From Bog-756 sp052143895 (GTDB lineage: Bacteria > Actinomycetota > Acidimicrobiia > Acidimicrobiales > RAAP-2): DNA of 43,586 nt. A model generated the notes under the pieces. That model saw nothing but the letters and a program-made list of their open reading frames with translations. It did no database searches and was not told the DNA's origin. The stretch covers positions 1-43,586 of the forward strand of contig JBKQRT010000339.1 of NCBI GenBank assembly GCA_052143895.1, written 5' to 3'. Shown here one piece after another: positions 31,643 through 39,213 of this stretch. A program made the translations under genes and the position numbers. The first letter of the stretch is position 1; the number at the start of each line of letters is the position of its first letter.

Positions 31643-32388
31643 ACCCGACCTGCACCCCGGTCCCGGTCCTCGGGCCCGTCCTGGCGTCATGGAGCGATGC
31701 GGCGTGCGGTGACCTCCGACCCATCGCGGACGGCCCCGGTACCGTCACCGGTCTGGCTCGCTGGGCGGAGGGGCCGACCGGCGTCGGTCCGGGGGCCGTG
31801 CGGGAGGTCCAGTGGCTGGAGCAGGTGCACGGTGCCGGCGTGGTGGTGGCGCGACTCGGGGATGGCGGTGCCACCAGCCGCCACCGATCGGTCCGTGCCG
31901 GCAGGGGCGACGCCCTGGTCTCGGCCGACCCATCGGTGGCGGTGGCGGTCCTGACGGCCGATTGCGCCCCCATCGCCCTGGGCAGCGAGGAGGGAGTGTT
32001 CGCGGCCGTCCACGCCGGGTGGCGGGGCCTGGTCGCCGGTGTGGTCGAAGCCGCCGTCGCCACCATGCGGTCGCTCGGGGCGACCGAGGTGGACGGCGCC
32101 CTCGGACCATGCATCCACGCCGGCTGCTACGAGTTCTCCGAGAACGACCTGGCCGCGCTCACCGAACGGCTCGGTCCGGCGGTCCGGGCCACCACTGGCA
32201 GTGGGCGCCCGGCGTTCGACCTCCCCGCAGCGGTGTCCGCGGCGTTCGCCTCGAGCGGGGTGCGGGAGGTGGCCGGTGTCGACGACTGCACGGCGTGCGG
32301 CGACGGGTACTTCTCGCACCGGTCCCGCCGGGACCAGGGCCGCCAGGCACTGGTGGTATGGGCGGGCGGGGCGGTCCGGTCCGGGTGA
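31639..32388 (+). CDS. YfiH/laccase-domain protein (multicopper-oxidase-like, purine nucleoside or peptidoglycan editing)
   Basis: Cu-oxidase_4 (YfiH) family protein with the QVHG, TADCAPIAL, HAGWRGL and GPCIHAGCYEF motifs carrying the His/Cys metal or active-site residues. Family members have been shown to act on purine nucleosides or to influence peptidoglycan composition; the function here is undetermined. No ATG, GTG or TTG occurs in frame from within ftsZ to GTG 31798, which would delete conserved N-terminal sequence (SWSDAACGDLRP...). I therefore start at CTG 31639, which forms a CTGA overlap with ftsZ like the GTGA overlaps elsewhere. Confidence 0.85.
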   Translation: MNPTCTPVPVLGPVLASWSDAACGDLRPIADGPGTVTGLARWAEGPTGVGPGAVREVQWLEQVHGAGVVVARLGDGGATSRHRSVRAGRGDALVSADPSVAVAVLTADCAPIALGSEEGVFAAVHAGWRGLVAGVVEAAVATMRSLGATEVDGALGPCIHAGCYEFSENDLAALTERLGPAVRATTGSGRPAFDLPAAVSAAFASSGVREVAGVDDCTACGDGYFSHRSRRDQGRQALVVWAGGAVRSG

Positions 32389-33119
32389 CGGCTGCGCCGG
32401 GGGAGTTCGATCCCGCCCGGTTCGAGGCCGGGCTCGAGGACGTCCGCAGAAGGATCGACGGCGGGTCGGCCGATCCCGCGTCGGTGACTCTCGTGGCCGT
32501 GACCAAGGGGTTCACCGTCGCGGCGGTGGCGGCCGCCCTCGCCGCCGGCCTGCCGGACATCGGGGAGAACTATGCCGACGAGCTGGTGGCCAAGGCCGCG
32601 GCGCTCCCGGCCGGCGAGTGCGGGGGTGTGCTTCCGACCTGGCACTTCCTCGGTGCCGTCCAACGCAACAAGGTGGCTCGACTGGCGCCGCTCGTGACCT
32701 GGTGGCAGGGTCTGCGCCGGGTCGAGGAGGGCCGGGCCATCGCCCGCCATCGGCCCGGGTCGACCGTGCTCGTCCAGGTGGACGTGGCCGGCCTGCCGGG
32801 GCGGGGCGGCTGCTCCCCCGACGAGGTCGTGGACCTGGTGGCCGCCCTGCGCGACGAGGACCTGCGCGTGGCCGGGCTGATGGCGGTGGGACCGCCGGGA
32901 CCGCCGGAGGCGGCCCGACCCGGGTTCGCCCTGGTCTCGCGGCTGGCCGACTCCCTGGACCTGCCCGTGCGCTCGTTCGGGATGTCCGACGACCTCGAGG
33001 TCGCTCTGTCCGAGGGGTCGACGATGCTCAGGGTGGGGCGGGCACTGTTCGGTGAGCGGGTACCCCGGGGCACCCGGGACGTCGTCCACCCACCCCCGGA
33101 CCAAGGCACTACGCTGTGA
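32385..33119 (+). CDS. YggS family PLP-binding protein
   Basis: PLP homeostasis protein with the alanine-racemase-like barrel and no racemase domain. The PLP lysine is in LVAVTKGF (K41), followed by IGENYADEL, WHFLGAVQRNK, GMSDDLEVALSEGSTMLRVGRALFG. Length 244. GTG 32385 overlaps yfiH by GTGA. The yfiH-yggS-sepF order after ftsZ is conserved in actinobacteria and many firmicutes. The tail (VPRGTRDVVHPPPD) is not conserved. Confidence 0.93.
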   Translation: MTAAPGEFDPARFEAGLEDVRRRIDGGSADPASVTLVAVTKGFTVAAVAAALAAGLPDIGENYADELVAKAAALPAGECGGVLPTWHFLGAVQRNKVARLAPLVTWWQGLRRVEEGRAIARHRPGSTVLVQVDVAGLPGRGGCSPDEVVDLVAALRDEDLRVAGLMAVGPPGPPEAARPGFALVSRLADSLDLPVRSFGMSDDLEVALSEGSTMLRVGRALFGERVPRGTRDVVHPPPDQGTTL

Positions 33120-33132
33120 GCAGGAGGACACG

Positions 33133-33702
33133 ATGCCAGCTTCGTTCATGAAAAAGACGATGGCCTACCTGGGCCTCGTCGATGACGACTACGACGACTA
33201 CGACGACTACGAGGCGCGGTCGCCGGCCCCCGTCGGGCGGGTGGGGCAGCGCTCGGCGAGCAGTCTCGACGACGTCGATGAGCAGGTCGCATCGCCCGCG
33301 AACCCGAGGATCCGCACCCTCACCCGCGAGGAGACGTCGGGCACCGCGGTGGCCGCGTCGCCCTCACCGGTCGCCCGGGCTACGGTCGGCTCGTCCTCGG
33401 TGCGTCCGATCTCCCAGGAGACGGCCGGTGCCAAGGTGCACATCGTGGCTCCGGCCCGCTTCGCCGACGCCCAGGAGATCGCCAACCGGCTGATGAACAA
33501 CCAGCCGGTCATCGTCAACATGCAGACGGCCGACCGGGACCTGCAGCGGCGGATGATCGACTTCTGCAGTGGCGTGACCTATGCCCTGTCCGGCGGGATG
33601 GAGCGGGTGGCCGACGAGGTCTTCCTGCTGACCCCGTCGAACGTGAAGGTCTCGGACGAGGAGCGTCAGCGGCTGACCGATCGCGGACTGGTCGCTCCCT
33701 GA
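33133..33702 (+). CDS. sepF: cell division protein SepF
   Basis: Membrane-binding FtsZ partner that bundles and anchors Z filaments. It has the N-terminal amphipathic helix (MKKTMAYLGLV), an Asp/Tyr-rich spacer (DDDYDDYDDYE) and the C-terminal SepF domain (about 100-185, KVHIVAPARFADAQEIANRLMNNQPVIVNMQ...GVTYALSGGMERVADEVFLLTP). AGGAGG precedes ATG 33133; ATG 33148 would also keep the helix. Length 189. Confidence 0.96.
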   Translation: MPASFMKKTMAYLGLVDDDYDDYDDYEARSPAPVGRVGQRSASSLDDVDEQVASPANPRIRTLTREETSGTAVAASPSPVARATVGSSSVRPISQETAGAKVHIVAPARFADAQEIANRLMNNQPVIVNMQTADRDLQRRMIDFCSGVTYALSGGMERVADEVFLLTPSNVKVSDEERQRLTDRGLVAP

Positions 33703-33750
33703 ACGACGACCCGACCCACCGCCCGGCGCTGCACGGGGGAGTGAGCTGAC

Positions 33751-34020
33751 GTGCTCGAGATCATCTACTTCCTGCTCCAATTCTTCCTCCTCGTCCTCAT
33801 CGTCTACTCGGTCCTGAGCTGGTACCTGGCCTACGCCCGGGTGACCTTCGACTCGCCGGCCTACAAGCTCCAGCGGGTGCTGTCGGCCATCTGCGATCCG
33901 GTCCTGAACCCGGTCAGGCGCATCATCCCGACCGCCCGCGTCGGCGGCGTCGGCCTCGACCTCTCGGTCCTCGTGGTGTTCCTCGTCGTCGAGGTGATCC
34001 TCCTCCCGCTCTTCCGCTGA
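33751..34020 (+). CDS. YggT family membrane protein
   Basis: An 89-residue protein with two hydrophobic helices (about 4-26 and 67-87) separated by YKLQRVLSAICDPVLNPVRRIIP, the YGGT-family signature. These proteins lie between sepF and divIVA in most actinobacteria. They are implicated in osmotic or division functions, but the mechanism is unknown. GTG 33751 has GGGGGAG upstream. Confidence 0.9.
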   Translation: MLEIIYFLLQFFLLVLIVYSVLSWYLAYARVTFDSPAYKLQRVLSAICDPVLNPVRRIIPTARVGGVGLDLSVLVVFLVVEVILLPLFR

Positions 34021-34085
34021 CCGGCAGGCGCCCCGGGGCGGCGGGCCACCGCCGGATCCCGCAGGCAAGTTTTCGACGAATCCCT

Positions 34086-34112
34086 GGAGCCGGGCTCCGG
34101 CGCCGCTAGCAT
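34086..34112 (+). promoter_or_regulatory. leaderless divIVA promoter with inverted repeat
   Basis: TAGCAT (34107-34112) lies 7 nt before ATG 34120. GGAGCC-G-GGCTCC (34086-34098) is a perfect inverted repeat where the -35 would be, so it could be an operator or a terminator for yggT. Confidence 0.4.
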
Positions 34113-34119
34113 GGCGTCC

Positions 34120-34932
34120 ATGGACGCCTCCCAATCCGCTCTTGATTCGCTCCGTACTGTCGAGTTCCGTGAGACCCTGAAGGGCTATCACCGGGACGAC
34201 GTCGACGAGTACCTCGAAAAGGCCGCGGTCGAGGCCGAGGGTCTGCAGGAACAGCTGCGCCAGAGCGGCGAACGGCTCCGCCAGGCAGCCGAGCGGATCT
34301 CGCAACTCGAAACGACACTCGAGCAGCAGCCGGCCGCCCAGTCTGCCGAGGCGGTCGTGGCAGACGACACGCTGCAGCGCACGCTGCTCTTGGCCCAGAA
34401 GTTCGTCGACGAGACCAAGGCCGACGCCGAGGCCCAGGCTGCCCGGGCGGTGGCCGATGCCGAGGCCAAGGCCCGCCAGGTGACCGAGCAGGCCCAGGCA
34501 CAGGCCACCCAGATCGCCGCCGAGTCCGAGCAGCGCCTCCGCGAGGAGATCAACCGCCTGGAAGAGTCGCGGAGCCGCTTGTCGAACGAGGTCGAGTCCA
34601 TGACCCGCCACCTCGAAAGTGAGCGCAACCGTCTGCGCTCCGCACTCGGCGACATCCTTCGCTGGGTGGACCAAAACGTGCAGCCGACCACCACCCATGA
34701 CGAGCTCCGCCCGACCGGCGCCGATGACACGACTGGCGCCGTCCCCGCCCAGCCGGCGCCGCCGCCGGCAACACCGGCCACCGTCATCCAGGGGGGCAAC
34801 CGCCCAGCCGCACCACAAGGTGCGCCCTCCCCGCAGGTGAGCGGGACGGGACCCAGCGGAGAGGTGACCGAGATGCGCCCCACCGGCGTCGTCACCCGCC
34901 CAGCCAACACCAACGCGCCACTTCCCCTGTAG
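34120..34932 (+). CDS. divIVA: DivIVA/Wag31 polar growth protein
   Basis: Curvature-sensing coiled-coil protein that organises polar or septal cell-wall synthesis. The N-terminal lipid-binding domain is TVEFRETLKGYHRDDVDEYL, followed by a long coiled coil rich in Glu, Gln, Arg and Ala (about 35-190) and a Pro/Thr/Ala-rich disordered tail ending PLPL. ATG 34120 is placed by the leaderless -10 TAGCAT; ATG 34111 would add MAS but overlaps the -10. Length about 270. Its linkage to ftsZ-sepF is typical. Confidence 0.95.
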   Translation: MDASQSALDSLRTVEFRETLKGYHRDDVDEYLEKAAVEAEGLQEQLRQSGERLRQAAERISQLETTLEQQPAAQSAEAVVADDTLQRTLLLAQKFVDETKADAEAQAARAVADAEAKARQVTEQAQAQATQIAAESEQRLREEINRLEESRSRLSNEVESMTRHLESERNRLRSALGDILRWVDQNVQPTTTHDELRPTGADDTTGAVPAQPAPPPATPATVIQGGNRPAAPQGAPSPQVSGTGPSGEVTEMRPTGVVTRPANTNAPLPL

Positions 34933-34999
34933 GCGCCCGGCGCCGCCACTCCCCGGCAACCGGCGCTCGGTGTCCGGCGCCCCACCGGTATGGTCCGGG

Positions 35000-35017
35000 G
35001 GACCGATTGGTCGGTCC
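35000..35017 (+). other. 7-bp hairpin or inverted repeat upstream of the DksA-like operon
   Basis: GGACCGA-TTGG-TCGGTCC is a perfect inverted repeat immediately upstream of the -35 at 35021. It could terminate divIVA transcription or bind a regulator. Confidence 0.4.
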
Positions 35018-35020
35018 GGA

Positions 35021-35049
35021 TTGCCGCCATGAGCTGGGCACGGTATCGT
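35021..35049 (+). promoter_or_regulatory. promoter of the DksA-like/lspA/rluD operon
   Basis: TTGCCG (35021-35026) and TATCGT (35044-35049) are separated by exactly 17 bp. The -10 is identical to that of ftsZ. Confidence 0.55.
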
Positions 35050-35131
35050 CACCCGCCCGTCGGGTGTCAGGAATGCGCCTGCCCTCCGCTCCGGAGCGGT
35101 CGCGATCGGGCGAACCTTGAAGGAGGTCGAT

Positions 35132-35977
35132 GTGACGGCAGCGAAGAAGGCGGTGGCATCCACGCCCAAACGGGCGGCATCCGCCGCCAAGACCGTTCCG
35201 GCAGCCAAGAACACGACGTCCACCAAGAAGTCAGTGCCGAAGCAGGCTGCTGCGGCCGGAAAGAAGTCAGTGCCCGCAACCAAGAAGACGATCTCGAAGA
35301 AGCCGGTGACGGCGAAGAAGCCGCAGACGGCCCCGAAGAAGCCGGCCGCCACGAAGCCGGCCGCCAAGGCATCCCCGGCCGCGAAGAAGGCCGCGCCCCC
35401 GGCACCGAAGAAGGCCGAGCCCCCGGCACCGAAGAAGGCCGCGCCCGCGGCGCAGAAGAAGGCCGCGCCCCCGGCACCGAAGAAGGCCGCGCCGGTAAAG
35501 AAGGCTGCACCGGTAAAGAAGGCTGCACCGGCGAAGAAGGCTGCACCGGCGAAGAAGGCGTCGTACCCTGCGGCACCGGCGAGGCCGACGACCGGACCAT
35601 ACGCCAAGGAGGCGAAGTTCCTCGAGGAGCAGCGCACGCTCCTGCTCGACGAGCGGTCCGTCTACAGCGGGCAGGCGGTCGACTTGCGGGCGGAGGCGGA
35701 TTCGCTCGCCCTCGAGCGCGAGCCGGGCGACGTCCAGTTCGACGAGGAGTCCGGGGAGGGGGGCACGGTCACGGTGGACCGCGAGCGCAACCTTGCACTC
35801 TCGGCCCAGGCGTCGGCGGCGGTGGAGGAGATCGACGACGCCCTGCGCAAGATCGACCGGAAGACCTATGGCGGGTGTGAGCGCTGCCATCAGCCGATCC
35901 CGAAGGCCCGACTGCGCGCTCTGCCGTTCGCCCGGCTGTGCGTGGCCTGCAAGAGCGGCGGCCTGTCACGGCGCTGA
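35132..35977 (+). CDS. TraR/DksA-type zinc-finger protein with Lys/Ala/Pro-rich N-terminal tail
   Basis: Residues 1-150 are a histone-H1-like tail of Lys, Ala and Pro with tandem repeats. Residues 160-281 resemble a DksA/TraR protein with a helical part and a C4 zinc finger (C249, C252, C270, C273; CERCHQPIPKARLRALPFARLCVAC). DksA proteins enter the RNA polymerase secondary channel; the basic tail could bind DNA or RNA. No acidic DxxDxA tip motif is evident, so DksA-like activity is unproven. GTG 35132 follows AAGGAGGT (35120-35127). First gene of an operon with lspA and rluD. Confidence 0.85.
   Translation: MTAAKKAVASTPKRAASAAKTVPAAKNTTSTKKSVPKQAAAAGKKSVPATKKTISKKPVTAKKPQTAPKKPAATKPAAKASPAAKKAAPPAPKKAEPPAPKKAAPAAQKKAAPPAPKKAAPVKKAAPVKKAAPAKKAAPAKKASYPAAPARPTTGPYAKEAKFLEEQRTLLLDERSVYSGQAVDLRAEADSLALEREPGDVQFDEESGEGGTVTVDRERNLALSAQASAAVEEIDDALRKIDRKTYGGCERCHQPIPKARLRALPFARLCVACKSGGLSRR
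35396..35563 (+). repeat. in-gene tandem repeats: four 24-bp then four 18-bp units
   Basis: Residues 89-120 are four octapeptides of the PPAPKKA(E/A) kind (24 bp each, one degenerate). Residues 121-144 are four hexapeptides P(V/A)KKA(A/S) (18 bp each). Near-identity at DNA level suggests recent slippage and variable copy number between strains. Confidence 0.85.
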
Positions 35978-35997
35978 TCGACGAGCCGACGGCGGTC

Positions 35998-36474
35998 ATG
36001 GGACGGTCCCGGTGGCCCGGTGGCCTCCGGCGGCTGCTGGTGGCGACCGGTGTGATGGCGGGGGTGGTGACCGCCGACCAGCTGACCAAGTCGTGGGCGG
36101 TGAACCGTCTGGTGCACGGACCGATCCATGTGATCGGGACGCTCGATCTCGAGCTCACCTTCAACTCCGGCGCGTCGTTCAGCCTGTTCCAGGGCCGCGT
36201 GCTGGTGCTGGTCCCGGTGGTGGTGGTGCTGGTGATCGCGCTGTTGGTGATGGTGTGGAGGTCGCCGACCACCGGCCGGGCCGCCGTGCTGGGCCTGATC
36301 CTCGGCGGCGCACTGAGTAACCTCTCCGACCGGCTGTTTCGAGGTGATCACGGCGCGGTGGTCGACTTCGTCGCCCTGCACTTCTGGCCGACGTTCAACG
36401 TGGCTGACGCCGGCATCGTGGTCGGGTGCGCGCTGCTGGTCATCTCGTTGATCCGGAGGCCCCGGATCCCGTGA
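35998..36474 (+). CDS. lspA: lipoprotein signal peptidase (signal peptidase II)
   Basis: Aspartyl membrane protease that removes signal peptides from diacylglyceryl-modified prolipoproteins. Four membrane helices and both catalytic aspartates are visible: D111 in NLSDRL and D137 in FNVADAG. The ADQLTKSWAV motif lies near residue 27. ATG 35998 gives 158 residues, usual for LspA; an upstream in-frame start would overlap the previous gene. The stop overlaps the rluD start. Confidence 0.94.
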   Translation: MGRSRWPGGLRRLLVATGVMAGVVTADQLTKSWAVNRLVHGPIHVIGTLDLELTFNSGASFSLFQGRVLVLVPVVVVLVIALLVMVWRSPTTGRAAVLGLILGGALSNLSDRLFRGDHGAVVDFVALHFWPTFNVADAGIVVGCALLVISLIRRPRIP

Positions 36475-37412
36475 ACGTGCTCTCCGTGGTCGTACCGGCG
36501 TCGCTCGACGGGGTCCGGGTGGACAAGGCGGTTGCCCTGGTGGCCGACATGACCCGGTCGTCGGTGAGCGCCCTCATCGACGCGGGTCGGGTCCGGGTCG
36601 ACGGGAGGACCGTGCGCAGCCGGAGTGCCGTCCTCCGGGCCGGTCAGCAGTTGGAGGTGGACCGTGACGAGGTGCGTGCCGCCGATGCACCACAGCCGGA
36701 TCCCACCGTCGTATTCGAGGTGGTCCACCAGGATCGGGACATCGTCGTGGTGGACAAGCCCGCCGGTTTGGTCGTCCACCCCGGCGCCGGGCACCGGAGC
36801 GGGACCCTCGTCAACGGCCTCTTGGCCCGCTATCCGGAGCTGGGCACGCTGGCCGCCGCCGTCGGCTCGGACCCGGACCGCCCTGGGGTGGTGCACCGTC
36901 TCGACCGGGGGACCTCGGGCCTCCTGGTGGTGGCCCGCACTCCGGACGCCTACCGGTCGCTGGTGGCCCAGCTGGCGGCGCGGCGGGTCACCCGGATCTA
37001 CCAGGCCCTCGTCCTCGGCACGGTCGAGGGGGAGTCGGGGCTGGTCGACGCGCCGGTGGGTCGTTCCGCCACGTCGCCCACCCGCATGGCCGTGTCACGC
37101 AAGGGGAAGGAGGCGAGGACCCGCTACCGGGTGGAGCGGCGGTTCACCCACCCGGGAGCGAGCACCTTGGTGGCCGCCTCGCTGGAGACGGGTCGCACAC
37201 ACCAGATCCGGGTCCACCTGTCGGCGATCGGCCATCCGGTTGTCGGCGACGAGGTCTACGGCTGGGGCCGGTCCCTCCCGGGCGTCACCACCGCCCGACC
37301 CTTCCTCCACGCCGGGTCGCTCGCCTTTCGGCATCCGCTAACGGGCGAGGAGGTCGCGTGGACGTCCGAGCTCCCCGCGGCGCTCGAACACCTGCTCGAT
37401 CAGCTCGGCTGA
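36471..37412 (+). CDS. rluD: 23S rRNA pseudouridine synthase, RluD family
   Basis: An S4 RNA-binding domain (about 14-65) is followed by the RluA/RluD catalytic domain with the aspartate in HRLDRGTSG (D145), the DKPAGLVVHPGAGH segment and TGRTHQIRVHLSAIGHPVVGD. It isomerises uridines in helix 69 of 23S rRNA if truly RluD; the exact site is inferred from family. GTG 36471 overlaps lspA (GTGA). lspA-rluD adjacency is widespread. 313 residues. Confidence 0.93.
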   Translation: MNVLSVVVPASLDGVRVDKAVALVADMTRSSVSALIDAGRVRVDGRTVRSRSAVLRAGQQLEVDRDEVRAADAPQPDPTVVFEVVHQDRDIVVVDKPAGLVVHPGAGHRSGTLVNGLLARYPELGTLAAAVGSDPDRPGVVHRLDRGTSGLLVVARTPDAYRSLVAQLAARRVTRIYQALVLGTVEGESGLVDAPVGRSATSPTRMAVSRKGKEARTRYRVERRFTHPGASTLVAASLETGRTHQIRVHLSAIGHPVVGDEVYGWGRSLPGVTTARPFLHAGSLAFRHPLTGEEVAWTSELPAALEHLLDQLG

Positions 37413-37420
37413 GCGCCGAG
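37404..37420. terminator. bidirectional hairpin between rluD and the sigma factor gene
   Basis: CTCGGC and GCCGAG form a perfect 6-bp stem with a 5-nt loop spanning the rluD stop. The two genes converge with only 9 bp between stop codons. Confidence 0.35.
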
Positions 37421-37421
37421 G

Positions 37422-38378
37422 TCAGGCGGCTTCGTGGGCGGCCTCGAGGTTCTGGCTCTCCGCCAGCACCTCGAGTGCCTCGGCCTCGGCCTGGCGCACC
37501 TTGCGCACGCCGATGCCCATCCGCTCCGCCGTGGTCTGGAGCGACGCCGGGTCGCTCCCGTCGAAGCCGAACCGGTGCCGGATCACCTGGCGCTGCAGGT
37601 CGCTCAGCCGGTCCACCGCCTGGCGGACCAGGTCGAGCGTGAGCCCCGCCGCCACCTCGTCCTCGAACTCGTTGACGTCGCTGGAGACGAGGTCGCCGAG
37701 GGTCGCCGTCGAGTCGGCGGTGGCCGGTTGGTCGAGGCTGGCCACGACACGCGCCACCTGCGACAGGTCGGAGCGGACGCCGGCCGTGGTGTTGGTGGCG
37801 TTGTCCATCTCGTCGTCGGTGGGCGGACGCTGGAGCTGGTGGGTGAGCTCCCAGAGCGCCGCGTCGACCTGCTGGTTGCGCTCGGCCACCTCCATGGGGA
37901 GGCGGATGGTGCGTCCGTGCTGTTGGACCGCACGCTGCAGGGCCTGGCGGATCCACCAGGTTGCGTACGTCGAGAAGCGGAACCCGCGCTCCCAGTCGAA
38001 CTTGTCGACCGCCCGCATCAGCCCGAACGTCCCCTCCTGGATGAGGTCGGGGAGGTCCACCCCGCGGTCCTGGTAGCGGCGGGCCCAGTGGACGACCAAT
38101 CGCAGGTTGGCCGCCAACATCTCCCGGCGGGCGGCGTCGTCACCGGCAGCCACCCGCTTGGCCAGTTCGGTCTGCGCCTCGTGATCGGGCAGGGGGTGGT
38201 GGTCCAGATCACGGAGGAAGAGACCGAGGCTGTCGGCATCCGCGCTCCGGGTCCGACCCACCGCGCCCGGACCGGTCGGCGCAGCCTGCTTCCGGGCGGC
38301 GGCCCCGCCCGCGACACGCCGCGCGGAGCCCGTTCCGGCCCCTCGCTGGTTCTCCTTACTCATCGTACGAGTCGTCAT
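37422..38378 (-). CDS. RNA polymerase sigma-70 family factor (primary-like, group 2)
   Basis: The protein has an Ala/Arg/Gly-rich N-terminus, region 1.2 (DSLGLFLRDLDHHPLP), region 2 (NLRLVVHWARRYQDRGVDLPDLIQEGTFGLMRAVDKFDWERGFRFSTYATWWIRQALQRAV), region 3 and region 4. It lacks the long region 1.1, so it is more like SigB/HrdD than the essential RpoD. Region 4.2 reads TAERMGIGVRKVRQAEAEAL, diverging from the usual RERVRQIE and hinting at altered -35 preference. ATG 38378 sits just after AGGAGAGGG. An ECF-type promoter precedes it. 318 residues. Confidence 0.93.
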   Translation of the reverse strand: MTTRTMSKENQRGAGTGSARRVAGGAAARKQAAPTGPGAVGRTRSADADSLGLFLRDLDHHPLPDHEAQTELAKRVAAGDDAARREMLAANLRLVVHWARRYQDRGVDLPDLIQEGTFGLMRAVDKFDWERGFRFSTYATWWIRQALQRAVQQHGRTIRLPMEVAERNQQVDAALWELTHQLQRPPTDDEMDNATNTTAGVRSDLSQVARVVASLDQPATADSTATLGDLVSSDVNEFEDEVAAGLTLDLVRQAVDRLSDLQRQVIRHRFGFDGSDPASLQTTAERMGIGVRKVRQAEAEALEVLAESQNLEAAHEAA

Positions 38379-38418
38379 CCCTCTCCTCATTCATCGTCAC
38401 AGGGTCGACAGGAGCTTT

Positions 38419-38444
38419 AACGCCCGATCCGGTCGGGACATTCC
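38419..38444 (-). promoter_or_regulatory. ECF-sigma-type promoter before the sigma factor gene
   Basis: On the minus strand, GGAAT (38444-38440) and GTT (38421-38419) are separated by exactly 18 bp, matching the GGAAT-N18-GTT pattern used by SigR/SigH-type factors. A CCCGA/TCGGG inverted repeat lies in the spacer. Confidence 0.45.
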
Positions 38445-38537
38445 ATCGTTGTCATTCGGGGTGGCCGGAAGCTGGATCCTGGTCAGCTCTACCCACACGG
38501 CTTGCGTACCATCTGTTCGGAATGGTCGGCTGTCCGG

Positions 38538-39119
38538 ATGACCACCTCCCACCACCGGTGCGTGCTGATCCGCCACGGCGAGACGGAGTGGAGCCGTTCC
38601 GGGCGCCACACCGGCCGGACCGACCTGCCGCTCCTGCTGGAGGGCGAGGCCCAGGCCGAGGCGCTCCGCCCGGCGCTTGCCGGCTACCGGTTCGTCGCCG
38701 TGCTGACCAGCCCGCTGCTCCGGGCGCGGGAGACCTGCCGCCTTGCCGGTCTGGGTGACGGCGCGGTGATCGACCCCGATCTGGCGGAGTGGGACTACGG
38801 GTCCTACGAAGGCGAGACGACGGCGGCGATCCGAGCCCGGCGGCCGGGGTGGGACCTCTTCCGCGACGGTGCGCCCGGTGGGGAGGCGGCCGAGGACGTC
38901 GCCGCCCGGGTGGACCGGGTGATCGAGCGGGTCCGGGCCGCTCGGGGGGACGTGGCTTGCGTCGCCCACTCCCACGTCCTGCGCGTCCTGGTCACCCGGT
39001 GGATCGATCTCGATCCGACCGCCGGGCGTCACTTCGTGCTGGCCCCGGCCTCGCTCAGCGAGCTCGGGTGGGAGCGGGACCAGCCGGCGGTCATCACCTG
39101 GAACAGCGGCCGCCGCTGA
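38538..39119 (+). CDS. histidine phosphatase family protein
   Basis: Phosphoglycerate-mutase-like phosphatase. The RHG motif VLIRHGETEWS holds the catalytic His13, and VAHSHVLRVLVTRWI holds the second His. AEWDYGSYEG carries the acid. At 193 residues it could be a small-metabolite phosphatase (for example CobC-like or mannosyl-3-phosphoglycerate-type); the substrate is not evident. ATG 38538 lacks a clear ribosome-binding site. A hairpin follows the stop directly. Confidence 0.88.
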   Translation: MTTSHHRCVLIRHGETEWSRSGRHTGRTDLPLLLEGEAQAEALRPALAGYRFVAVLTSPLLRARETCRLAGLGDGAVIDPDLAEWDYGSYEGETTAAIRARRPGWDLFRDGAPGGEAAEDVAARVDRVIERVRAARGDVACVAHSHVLRVLVTRWIDLDPTAGRHFVLAPASLSELGWERDQPAVITWNSGRR

Positions 39120-39139
39120 CCGGGCGCTTCGGCGCCCGG
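39120..39139 (+). terminator. UUCG-loop terminator hairpin after the phosphatase gene
   Basis: CCGGGCGC-TTCG-GCGCCCGG is a perfect 8-bp stem closed by a UUCG tetraloop, starting one base after the stop codon. No U-tract follows. Confidence 0.75.
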
Positions 39140-39213
39140 CTCCTCACCCCACGCTCACGGCGGCGCGGGTCCGGCGCCGGCGGCGGCGGCGGCGGGCTGG
39201 TTGGGTGGACGGC

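Noticed and set aside
33181..33213. Short GAC/TAC repeats in sepF as a microsatellite or CRISPR-like array
   Set aside because: They encode the Asp/Tyr-rich spacer of SepF and have no spacer-repeat structure.
33364..35637. 757-residue open frame on the minus strand with repeated Phe/Ala/Gly blocks
   Set aside because: It is antisense to sepF, yggT, divIVA and the DksA-like gene. The Phe/Ala repeats mirror the Lys/Ala/Pro tail repeats.
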